From: a bacterium
Lineage (GTDB): Bacteria > Krumholzibacteriota > Krumholzibacteriia > LZORAL124-64-63
Direction: 5' to 3'
Assembly (NCBI GenBank): GCA_030635025.1
Contig: DAOVZQ010000229.1
Location: 1 to 5,289, forward strand
Length of the DNA stretch: 5,289 nt
The notes beneath the pieces were generated by a model. The model did not search any database. It was not told where the DNA came from and worked only from the letters and a program-made list of their open reading frames with translations. Positions 1 through 5,289 of this stretch are shown in pieces. Numbering within the stretch: the first letter of the stretch is position 1; the number at the start of each line of letters is the position of its first letter. The position numbers and the translations under genes were made by a program.

Positions 1-1
1 C

Positions 2-217
2 CATCACAACGGATTGACCGATCGTCTGCACGCCATCCAGCACCGGCGCTATGTACACGTCCTCTGCTCACAGCACGTACATATCGATCATCATACTTGC
101 CTGGAAACGATCGTATTACGGGGACGCCCCGGAGAAATCGAGGATCTGGCTCTGGAAATCGGCGGTCAGAAAGGCGTGAAATTCGCGCAGCTGACCCGCA
201 CCGGCATCACTCCCTGA
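2..217 (+). CDS. nikR: NikR-type nickel-responsive transcriptional regulator, C-terminal domain (5' end outside window)
   Basis: Only the last 71 residues are visible; the reading frame is open to the left edge, so the N-terminal ribbon-helix-helix DNA-binding domain must lie outside the window. The fragment matches the ACT-like, tetramer-forming nickel-binding domain of NikR. Aligned by eye to E. coli NikR, all four high-affinity nickel ligands are present: His14, His25, His27 and Cys33 of the fragment correspond to His76, His87, His89 and Cys95. The context QHVHIDHHTCLE and the later GVKFAQLT segment (about residues 54-61) are typical of the family. In known members nickel binding drives operator binding and repression of nickel uptake genes, or regulation of other metal genes. 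No nickel transporter or NikR operator can be seen here. The TTG at position 14 is not the start; conserved domain sequence precedes it. The gene converges on the tRNA cluster. Confidence 0.9.
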   Translation, partial: HHNGLTDRLHAIQHRRYVHVLCSQHVHIDHHTCLETIVLRGRPGEIEDLALEIGGQKGVKFAQLTRTGITP

Positions 218-224
218 ATCATGC

Positions 225-262
225 AAAGAAAAAGGCCCCGTCGCTGTTACGCGACGGGGCCT
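225..262 (-). terminator. Rho-independent terminator of the minus-strand tRNA cluster
   Basis: A 12-bp perfect stem (233-244 with 251-262) closes on a 6-nt loop (245-250). Read on the minus strand it is followed by TTTTTCTTT (complement of 225-233), the classic hairpin plus U-tract. On the plus strand no T-run follows, so it serves the tRNA genes rather than nikR, although the hairpin could also impede plus-strand transcription. It begins 5 nt after the encoded CCA of tRNA-Arg. Confidence 0.93.
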
Positions 263-267
263 CGAGA

Positions 268-344
268 TGGTACGCCCAGGAGGACTCGAACCCCCAACCT
301 CCTGGTCCGTAGCCAGACGCTCTATCCAGTTGAGCTATGGGCGC
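268..344 (-). tRNA. tRNA-Arg(ACG)
   Basis: This is a complete 77-nt cloverleaf including an encoded CCA (268-270). The 7-bp acceptor stem carries a G-U pair at 1-72, the D-arm is GCTC...GAGC, and the anticodon stem TCTGG/CCAGG encloses loop CTACGGA with anticodon ACG (308-310). The variable loop has 5 nt. The T-arm has the canonical TTCGAGT loop and one G-U pair in its stem. It decodes CGU, CGC and CGA once A34 is converted to inosine by TadA. It is the last gene of the cluster, just before the terminator. The 17-nt spacer on its 5' side (345-361) is 14/17 A+T, a plausible RNase processing region in an otherwise GC-rich sequence. Confidence 0.97.
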
Positions 345-360
345 ACCTTTATCTAATTTT

Positions 361-449
<89 letters not shown>

Positions 450-460
450 CCGACTCGGTC

Positions 461-547
461 TGGCGGAGGGCGGGGGACTCGAACCCCCATGGGATCTCTC
501 CCGGCGGTTTTCAAGACCGCTGCCTTACCAGTTAGGACTAGCCCTCC
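461..547 (-). tRNA. tRNA-Ser(UGA)
   Basis: This is an 87-nt class II tRNA with an encoded CCA (461-463). The acceptor stem GGAGGGC/GCCCTCC is a perfect 7 bp, the anticodon stem is GCGGT/ACCGC, and loop CTTGAAA gives anticodon TGA (511-513), reading UCA and other UCN codons. The variable arm is a 4-bp GGGA/TCCC stem with a GAGA tetraloop, which supports serine identity. The T-stem GGGGG/CCCCC with loop TTCGAGT is perfect. The D-arm, GTCCTAACTGGTAAGGC preceded by TA, differs from the usual GCCGAGTGG serine form: it has a 3-bp stem with a G-U pair and a different loop. Selenocysteine tRNA is excluded by the UGA (not UCA) anticodon and the 7-bp acceptor. It is first in the cluster. Confidence 0.95.
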
Positions 548-669
548 GGCTTTATCGTGCCAGAGGCCACTCCGGGAGGCGGCACCGAAGCGCGATTTCG
601 GTCAAACCGACCTCGTCCGGAACCCGACGTTTCCCGGTTCAAGACCGGAAACACCAGCGGCAAAGCACG
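548..669 (-). other. Intergenic region between the AsmA-like gene and the tRNA cluster
   Basis: These 122 nt separate the AsmA-like stop codon from the first tRNA. I looked on the minus strand for a tRNA promoter. There are TTGACC (600-605) and TTGAAC (637-642) boxes that could serve as -35 elements, but neither has a -10-like box at 16-18 nt. GATAAA (551-556) has no partner at the right spacing. No U-tract terminator follows the AsmA-like gene. The tRNAs are therefore either read through from upstream or use a promoter I cannot recognise. Confidence 0.4.
629..652 (-). repeat. Imperfect inverted repeat just downstream of the AsmA-like stop codon
   Basis: Arms at 629-638 and 644-652 pair over 9 bp with one bulged base around a 5-nt loop. 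It begins 17 nt after the stop codon on the minus strand, the place expected of a 3'-end stabilising or terminating hairpin. No run of T follows on either strand, so intrinsic termination is doubtful. A Rho-dependent end or an RNA-stability role is possible. Confidence 0.4.
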
Positions 670-2553
670 TTACTTGTTGCCCCTTAATTTGTCAAGAAAG
701 CCTTTAACCCCGTCCTCGATTTGGGTGGACAACTGCGCCTTGGCGGACACCAGATCCAGCGCTACGCGAGGACTGGATGCGCGGCCGGACAAAATTAGAC
801 CGAGCGCCATTCGGCCATCCTCTCCCCGGAGGGCTTCGGCCAGGAGTGACAAATCGCCGAGATCGGGCTGAAAATCCTGCGGGAACTTGACGTTGAGATT
901 CATCTCGATGCCCCCGTTCAGGCCCAGCCACCCCCCGCCGTTCCAGTCGGTGTCGTGACCGTCGAGCATCAGGTTTTCGATGAACACCTTGCCGTCCCGC
1001 ACGGACACCTTATGTACGAGATTTCGGTAGCGGATGTCCTTCAGATCCTGGCGATCGCCCAGATATGGAGATATCTCGTCCAGCCATGAAGAGGCGTGGA
1101 CAATACCGTCACTCAAGGCGACATCGCCGGCGAGTCCGAGACTATCGCGCATCTCTTCGGAGGATCCAAGAACAAGATGACCGGCCATTTCCAGGTCGGC
1201 AACGCCCTCTACGTATGGCGACGCCACCGGCGCGGTCGCATCCAGGAGCGCACGGGCCGGCACACCCCGGCAGATGGCCGTAAAGCTGCAGAGAGCCTTG
1301 TCCTGATCCAGATCACCGAACTGGGCGGCGCCGTCGATATGACCGTCCGAGACCGTCAGGTGTACGTTTCGCAATTCGGCTGTGGCGCTGGCGAGATCGA
1401 GCGTGGCCGACCCCCGCCACGGAATCTTCTGACCGGGAGGGATCGTTTCGAAGTCGCTCACCTCGGCCTGTGCACTGATCCCGGCGGCCAGATCCCGATA
1501 GCGAGCCCCCTTCGGGAGCGGCCAGGGCAGATCGAAAGCACCGGTGGCCTTAGCCTCGCCCACCGACAGCGGCGCTTCGGCCAACCAGGCCGCCATGTCC
1601 AGCGGAAGTTGAGGCGCTACGTCGGGCAATCCGGTCCGAAGCGCTTCCAGATCCAGGCCGGTCAGTCGCCACTCACCGCGCAGCCTATCCCCCTCAACCG
1701 TGCGTGCTACGGACCCGGTCGCGGTGATGGTCACTCCGCTCCAGGTCAAGTGGCGCACCTTCAGAAGCAGGCCGTCGGCTGTCTCGGGAATCTCGATCGT
1801 ACCCGTCAGGTCCAGATCACGGAAGATTTGGTCACCCGCTTCGCTGAAACCCATCAGACGCAACGACGCGACTTGGGTACGGAGATCGAGCGTCGAGGGC
1901 TCCGAAACAGCGGCCGGAACCGGGGCGTTACCGGCGAAGGCATTCAACCTTTCCAGCAATAGGGTCGCATCCCCGATGCTCACTTCCTGGTTCCAGCCGT
2001 CAAGCTGTACCCGCCGGCCCTCGGCGGCGTCCGTCCAGAGGATCTTGCCGTCCGACACTTCCAATCCGGCAATGATGAGAGCGACCGGCATTCGGGATGG
2101 CGGTGCAACGCCGTGGTTCAAAGCCGCGTTTCCCGGCGGCAGCGAATCACTTGATTCGACGCCCGTGACCAGCTCGATACTCGGCTGGACCAAGCGGACC
2201 TTTCCCACTTCGATTCGCCTCTTGAGCAACGGCCCCCAGGCGAGTGATATTTCGAGTCGGCGGAAACGCGCGGCATAACTCTCGATATCGACTTGTGTGC
2301 CGGTTTTCGAGGTCAGGGCTTCCCCCGTTCCGATCACGGCCCCGTCCGCCAGAACCAGGCGCAGCCTTGGCCATACGTCCACCTCGGCGCTCACGAATCC
2401 CGCAGTACCGCCGGTCGCCTCTTCAATGCGTTCGGCGATGATGACGGCCAGCTTGTCGGCCGGCACGAACAGACGCACCGCCACACCGGCCACGACCCCC
2501 ACAAGGATGATCAGGCCGACGACACGCAAAAACCGGCGCAGAGCCTTGGACAT
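670..2553 (-). CDS. AsmA-family inner-membrane-anchored envelope protein
   Basis: The protein has 627 residues. It opens with a short basic segment (KALRRFLR, residues 3-10) and one strongly hydrophobic helix (about 11-29), giving an N-in anchor with the remainder in the periplasm. The anchor is followed directly by VPADKLAVIIAERIEEATGG, the pattern found at the start of AsmA-like proteins. The rest is rich in short alternating beta segments. Residues about 450-560 resemble the AsmA C-terminal domain, with repeated LSDGIV..., VRDGKVFIENLMLDG and G-rich strands. Relatives (AsmA, TamB, YhdP) form long beta-groove bridges implicated in phospholipid transport to the outer membrane, and lipid handling is inferred here from family membership only. 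A GGGAGGG Shine-Dalgarno 5 nt before the ATG supports the start. The gene begins 15 nt after mnmA, so co-transcription is very likely. The C-terminal tail is charged (DKLRGNK). No specific gene symbol is warranted. Confidence 0.82.
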   Translation of the reverse strand: MSKALRRFLRVVGLIILVGVVAGVAVRLFVPADKLAVIIAERIEEATGGTAGFVSAEVDVWPRLRLVLADGAVIGTGEALTSKTGTQVDIESYAARFRRLEISLAWGPLLKRRIEVGKVRLVQPSIELVTGVESSDSLPPGNAALNHGVAPPSRMPVALIIAGLEVSDGKILWTDAAEGRRVQLDGWNQEVSIGDATLLLERLNAFAGNAPVPAAVSEPSTLDLRTQVASLRLMGFSEAGDQIFRDLDLTGTIEIPETADGLLLKVRHLTWSGVTITATGSVARTVEGDRLRGEWRLTGLDLEALRTGLPDVAPQLPLDMAAWLAEAPLSVGEAKATGAFDLPWPLPKGARYRDLAAGISAQAEVSDFETIPPGQKIPWRGSATLDLASATAELRNVHLTVSDGHIDGAAQFGDLDQDKALCSFTAICRGVPARALLDATAPVASPYVEGVADLEMAGHLVLGSSEEMRDSLGLAGDVALSDGIVHASSWLDEISPYLGDRQDLKDIRYRNLVHKVSVRDGKVFIENLMLDGHDTDWNGGGWLGLNGGIEMNLNVKFPQDFQPDLGDLSLLAEALRGEDGRMALGLILSGRASSPRVALDLVSAKAQLSTQIEDGVKGFLDKLRGNK

Positions 2554-2558
2554 TCGAA

Positions 2559-2565
2559 CCCTCCC
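2559..2565 (-). promoter_or_regulatory. Ribosome binding site of the AsmA-like gene
   Basis: GGGAGGG lies 5 nt upstream of the ATG at 2551-2553 and falls entirely within the 15-nt gap after the mnmA stop codon. This fixes the start and suggests efficient reinitiation after mnmA. Confidence 0.8.
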
Positions 2566-2568
2566 TGG

Positions 2569-3711
2569 TCAATTCGCACTAACGATACGGGCACCGCCTA
2601 CCACCCGCTCACCGTCATAGAGTACTAGGAACTGCCCGGGTGCCACCGCTTGCGCCGGGCCGGTCAGATCGATTTCGAGTCGTCCATCCCGACTGTCCCA
2701 GCGCGTGACCGGGACACCCCGATGACGATACCGGATCTGAGCCTCGATCTCGGGATTAGCGGTGTCATCCGGCCCCCGCTCCGGAAAAGACGGCGACGTT
2801 CTCAGAAAAGCGTCGCAAACGATATGCGTCACATCCAGTTCACTGCGCGGTCCGACGATCAGCGCATTCTCGCCCAACCGCAGAGCCAGAACATAGAGGG
2901 GTTCAGGCGCGGCGATACCCAATCCACGACGTTGTCCCACCGTATACCGGATCAGCCCCTGATGGCGACCCAGAACCCGGCCTGACGAATCCATGATATC
3001 GCCGGGGGTATCCCCACCCCGTCCAGCGAAAAGGAAGGTACGGTCGTCGTCGGGCACGAAGCAGATTTCCTGGCTGTCGGGACGCGAGGCCGCGGCGATA
3101 CCCAACTCGGCTGCTGCCACCCGGATCTGGGTCTTCTCGTACCCGCCGAGCGGAAACACGCACCGCCTGAGCAGAGTCTGGTCCAGTCCGTGCAAAAAAT
3201 AGGACTGATCTTTTTCCGTGTCGATTCCACGCAGCAGCCGGACTTCGTTCGCCGTCCGTTGCGTACGGGCATAGTGTCCGGTCGCGATCAGGTCAACACC
3301 GAGTTCATCGGCCCGTTGGGCGAGTTGCGGAAAGCGGACCGTCGTATTGCAGTTCACGCAGGGATTCGGGGTCAACCCGTCTAGATACGACTGTACGAAG
3401 GGATCGATGACTTGTTCGTGGAAGAGATCCTCGACACCGCTGACCCAGTGACGGACACCGAAACGAGCCGCCAGACGACGGGCGTCGTCTATGGCATCCA
3501 GCGAGCAGCACGACCGATTGTCGTCCCCGCCGAATTCACCCTTGGCCGTACAAAAGTTCTTGAAGGTCACACAGTGGACGTCACAACCGAGGTGTGCGAG
3601 CAGGGCCAGGGCAACGCTGCTGTCGACGCCGCCGCTGACTCCGAGCAGGACGCTGCTGCCCGGCGGCACGGCCGCTCTCAAATCCGCGGGCACCGTCAGG
3701 GGGAAATCCAT
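2569..3711 (-). CDS. mnmA: tRNA-specific 2-thiouridylase MnmA, CXXC+C type
   Basis: This 380-residue protein covers the full family length. MnmA uses ATP to adenylate U34 and then installs sulfur, giving 2-thiouridine at the wobble position of tRNA Glu, Gln and Lys; it acts in the cytoplasm. Visible hallmarks (ATG numbering) are the PP-loop SGGVDSS at 26-32, TGHYAR at 144-149, TPNPC...C at 114-121, KDQSYFL at 167-173, SQEICF at 213-218, GQRRGLGI at 259-266 and a C-terminal beta-barrel region. Cys121 and Cys217 correspond to the E. coli catalytic pair. Residue 118 is Cys where E. coli has Asp, giving the CXXC+C set associated with [4Fe-4S]-dependent tRNA thiolases. Further cysteines at 54, 68 and 69 sit in an N-terminal segment. 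An in-frame GTG starts one codon earlier (3712-3714), but GAGG lies only 3 nt from it and a standard 6 nt from the ATG, so the ATG is preferred. The gene lies 43 nt after the TPR gene and 15 nt before the AsmA-like gene. Confidence 0.97.
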   Translation of the reverse strand: MDFPLTVPADLRAAVPPGSSVLLGVSGGVDSSVALALLAHLGCDVHCVTFKNFCTAKGEFGGDDNRSCCSLDAIDDARRLAARFGVRHWVSGVEDLFHEQVIDPFVQSYLDGLTPNPCVNCNTTVRFPQLAQRADELGVDLIATGHYARTQRTANEVRLLRGIDTEKDQSYFLHGLDQTLLRRCVFPLGGYEKTQIRVAAAELGIAAASRPDSQEICFVPDDDRTFLFAGRGGDTPGDIMDSSGRVLGRHQGLIRYTVGQRRGLGIAAPEPLYVLALRLGENALIVGPRSELDVTHIVCDAFLRTSPSFPERGPDDTANPEIEAQIRYRHRGVPVTRWDSRDGRLEIDLTGPAQAVAPGQFLVLYDGERVVGGARIVSAN

Positions 3712-3714
3712 CAC

Positions 3715-3721
3715 TCACCTC
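3715..3721 (-). promoter_or_regulatory. Ribosome binding site of mnmA that decides between two starts
   Basis: GAGGTGA precedes tandem start codons GTG-ATG. Its GAGG core ends 6 nt before the ATG (3709-3711) and 3 nt before the GTG (3712-3714). The ATG has normal spacing, so it is the likelier start. Confidence 0.7.
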
Positions 3722-3754
3722 GCCGAGTCGGTCGGCCCGGGATCCTCGACAAAC

Positions 3755-4546
3755 TCAAGACCCCTGGACGGCGGTCTTCGTCGTCAGGCTCTCCGGTATC
3801 TTGGTGTTCATCAGGTCCTTCATGACCCGGACGTTCTCGGTGGAGCGCTCCTTGATCTCGCCCTCTTTGTCATACTCGGCCGCCAGTTCCCACTCGGTGA
3901 TGGCCTCGTGGTACATCTGGGACTCGGCGAACATGATGGCCATGTTGAAGTGAGCCAGGGCGCTTTGGGGATTTACCTCCAGGACGGCCTTGAACTGCTC
4001 GAGTGCAGGCTGGTACTGGCGCTTGCGGAAATACAGGGAGCCGAGATTACAGCGGGCCTTCTCGTCTTCGGGCCGCAAGTCGATGGCCCGCTCATATTGT
4101 TTCACGGCCTTCATCATGGCCTGACGCGCTTCCGGCGTCCGGCCGTCGCAGATGTCATCCCAGATCAGCCCGGAGTTGACGATGGCCTCTACGAAGGTGG
4201 AATCCAACTCGGTGGCCCTGTCGAAAAATACGAGCGCCGAATCGAGCAGTGCGTTGAAGCCGGATAGCGATCCCTCGCCGGGCGCCGCTTCCTCGCTGTG
4301 GGATCGCTTGTAGTAATTATTGCCGAGTTCGTACCATGCGTATTTGACGTCCGGATCATCGGTGGCCGTGAAGTCGCGCAGCGCGCTCTCCTGCTCCTCG
4401 ACGGGCAACTTGCGGAACTCGGCCAGAACCCGCTCCAGGTCCGTGGGCTCCACGTTGTCTCGGCACCCCACCATAAACATGAGCGATGACAGGAGAACCA
4501 GAAGGGCCGACAAACCGATAAGTGTGTTCTTGCGCGCGCTGTTCAT
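3755..4546 (-). CDS. TPR-repeat lipoprotein
   Basis: The protein has 263 residues. A basic N terminus (MNSARK) and a hydrophobic stretch (about 8-26) lead to MVGC at 25-28, an acceptable though not ideal lipobox. Cys28 would be lipidated after cleavage by signal peptidase II. Arg29 follows, so there is no Asp+2 inner-membrane retention signal of the E. coli kind. The mature part contains tetratricopeptide repeats. Two clear ones lie at about 162-194 and 196-228 (NLGSLYFRKRQYQPALEQF..., FNMAIMFAESQMYHEAITEW...). Two more degenerate, interrupted ones lie at about 67-115 and 118-157. TPR lipoproteins act as scaffolds for envelope complexes, but no enzyme function is visible. The repeats carry no recognisable BamD, PilF or NlpI identity, so I assign no symbol. 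AGGAGA 6 nt before the ATG supports the start. It probably heads or joins the mnmA operon. Confidence 0.82.
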   Translation of the reverse strand: MNSARKNTLIGLSALLVLLSSLMFMVGCRDNVEPTDLERVLAEFRKLPVEEQESALRDFTATDDPDVKYAWYELGNNYYKRSHSEEAAPGEGSLSGFNALLDSALVFFDRATELDSTFVEAIVNSGLIWDDICDGRTPEARQAMMKAVKQYERAIDLRPEDEKARCNLGSLYFRKRQYQPALEQFKAVLEVNPQSALAHFNMAIMFAESQMYHEAITEWELAAEYDKEGEIKERSTENVRVMKDLMNTKIPESLTTKTAVQGS

Positions 4547-4552
4547 GGGATC

Positions 4553-4558
4553 TCTCCT
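4553..4558 (-). promoter_or_regulatory. Ribosome binding site of the TPR lipoprotein gene
   Basis: AGGAGA ends 6 nt before the ATG at 4544-4546, with strong complementarity to the 16S rRNA tail and ideal spacing. This supports the annotated start and therefore the N-terminal lipoprotein signal. Confidence 0.8.
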
Positions 4559-4575
4559 CGGTATCCGAATTGTGC

Positions 4576-4594
4576 GCCGTCACCGCTGGACGGC
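4576..4594 (-). repeat. Small inverted repeat between the barrel gene and the TPR lipoprotein gene
   Basis: GCCGTC (4576-4581) pairs perfectly with GACGGC (4589-4594) around a 7-nt loop, in the 56-nt gap after the barrel-protein stop codon. No T-run follows on the minus strand, so it is not a standard intrinsic terminator. It might be a weak or Rho-assisted terminator or a 5'-leader hairpin. I see no convincing promoter in this gap. Confidence 0.35.
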
Positions 4595-4602
4595 TGATGC
4601 GA

Positions 4603-5289
4603 TTACCACCATTTTTCGAGACCGGCCAACGAGACCGTGAAACGCCATACGCGATCCTGATTGCCGTTCGTACCCAACTCACCGATCCAAGCATAGGATA
4701 GGGCGAGATCCAGATGTCCGCTTCGCTCGCGGAATGGGAACCCGGTTCCCGCGCTGACCCGTCGTTCGATGATCTCGTCGCCGTCGATGAGATAGGGCCA
4801 TCTCTGCACCGAGAAGCCGAGTCGCAGGGGCAGATTCCTGCGTCCGGCTCGCCGGGCGTAGGCTTCGGTACGATCAAGACCCACACCGAAGCGCCAGGCG
4901 TCGACCATGACGGCTTCCCAATCCGCACGGCCCTCCAGTTTCGAGAAAGGCTGGCTCTCGTACTCGGTCCCTATGCGCCAGCGATCGGTGAGATTCACCG
5001 CCGCACCCACACTCCAGAGCGCAGGCATCGACACGCTGTAGTCCGTAGCCACGTCGCCGGGTATGCCCTGCATCTTCTGTGTGCGCGTCACGTCCCAGTC
5101 GTGAGATGTCGTATACGAGGCTCCAACCGCCAGGCCGGGTAACGGATCGACTATTATGGACCAGGTCGACGATAGGCCGTCGATTTCATCTTCCAGTGTT
5201 TCTGAAGTGGTCAGGAACAAGGGAGTCAGACCGTCCGCAGCCTGGGGTTCGCTGAAAATGATTCGACCCTCTTCACGGATAATTCCCGC
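4603..5289 (-). CDS. Outer-membrane beta-barrel protein, OmpP1/FadL- or UPF0164-like (N terminus outside window)
   Basis: 228 C-terminal residues are visible, and the frame is open to the right edge, so the start and any signal peptide are not seen. The sequence alternates hydrophobic and polar residues in strand-length blocks with many aromatics and glycines: WSVGAAVNLTDRWRIGTEYE (about 113-132), LPLRLGFSVQRWPY (about 153-166), HLDLALSYAWIG (about 193-204), RVWRFTVSLAGLEKWW at the end. This is the pattern of successive transmembrane strands. The closing N-x-x-[ED]-x-x-x-R-x-x-x-S block before an aromatic terminus resembles the last strands of OmpP1/FadL/TodX- or UPF0164-like barrels, which move hydrophobic compounds or have unknown roles. 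Subfamily and substrate cannot be decided from this part. The TTG at 5218-5220 is an internal leucine codon, not a start. It lies 56 nt upstream of the TPR lipoprotein gene on the same strand. Confidence 0.7.
   Translation of the reverse strand, partial: AGIIREEGRIIFSEPQAADGLTPLFLTTSETLEDEIDGLSSTWSIIVDPLPGLAVGASYTTSHDWDVTRTQKMQGIPGDVATDYSVSMPALWSVGAAVNLTDRWRIGTEYESQPFSKLEGRADWEAVMVDAWRFGVGLDRTEAYARRAGRRNLPLRLGFSVQRWPYLIDGDEIIERRVSAGTGFPFRERSGHLDLALSYAWIGELGTNGNQDRVWRFTVSLAGLEKWW

Noticed and set aside
461..547. Possible selenocysteine tRNA
   Set aside because: The anticodon is UGA rather than UCA, and the acceptor stem is 7 bp with a short variable arm, fitting tRNA-Ser.
551..605. A sigma-70 or sigma-54 promoter before the tRNA cluster
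   Set aside because: TTGACC lacks a -10 box at proper spacing. TGGCAC near 556-561 on the minus strand lacks the downstream TTGC element of sigma-54 promoters.
1096..1962. Long plus-strand open frame (288 codons) inside the AsmA-like gene
   Set aside because: It lies antisense to a gene with a clear anchor, Shine-Dalgarno site and family pattern. Its protein is rich in Arg, Gly and Pro with no recognisable domain, as expected from the complement of a GC-rich gene.
1700..2278. Plus-strand open frame (192 codons) antisense to the AsmA-like gene
   Set aside because: It is Ser/Arg/Pro-rich with no plausible domain and is fully covered by the AsmA-like coding sequence.
3491..4267. Plus-strand open frame (258 codons) antisense to mnmA and the TPR gene
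   Set aside because: It spans the junction of two well-supported minus-strand genes. Its leucine- and glycine-rich stretches mirror the reverse complement of the TPR helices, and no domain is seen.
4356..4928. Minus-strand open frame overlapping the barrel and TPR genes in another frame
   Set aside because: The sequence is low in complexity and without domain signs, while both overlapped frames encode recognisable proteins.

Overview
The window is a GC-rich (roughly 60 %) bacterial segment with few unassigned bases. The envelope genes (a beta-barrel-like outer-membrane protein, a lipoprotein and an AsmA-family protein) point to a diderm, Gram-negative bacterium. The barrel type and the cysteine-rich MnmA resemble proteins I associate with little-cultured phyla such as the FCB group. 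That placement is inference; no marker here fixes the phylum.

Layout, left to right. Positions 2-217 (+) hold the C-terminal metal-binding domain of a NikR-type nickel-responsive regulator, cut by the left edge. Everything else is on the minus strand. A strong rho-independent terminator (225-262) closes a cluster of three tRNA genes, which in transcription order are Ser(UGA), Ser(GCU) and Arg(ACG), all with encoded CCA ends. Upstream of them are an AsmA-like protein (670-2553), the tRNA 2-thiouridylase MnmA (2569-3711), a TPR lipoprotein (3755-4546) and the C-terminal part of an outer-membrane barrel protein (4603-5289, continuing past the right edge).

Reading the minus strand from the right edge: barrel, 56 nt, TPR lipoprotein, 43 nt, mnmA, 15 nt, asmA-like gene, about 120 nt, three tRNAs, terminator. 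The short gaps, good Shine-Dalgarno sites and absence of any other convincing terminator suggest one transcription unit, possibly running into the tRNAs. MnmA makes the 2-thio group of s2U34 in tRNA Glu, Gln and Lys, so none of the three neighbouring tRNAs is a known substrate. The envelope genes may act together, but nothing in the sequence proves it.

The most notable points are a CXXC+C cysteine set in MnmA (predicted iron-sulfur type) with three further cysteines near its N terminus, the mixed envelope/tRNA-thiolation/tRNA gene order, and a divergent D-arm in tRNA-Ser(UGA). I found no CRISPR array, insertion sequence, phage gene or clear new defence or mobile system.
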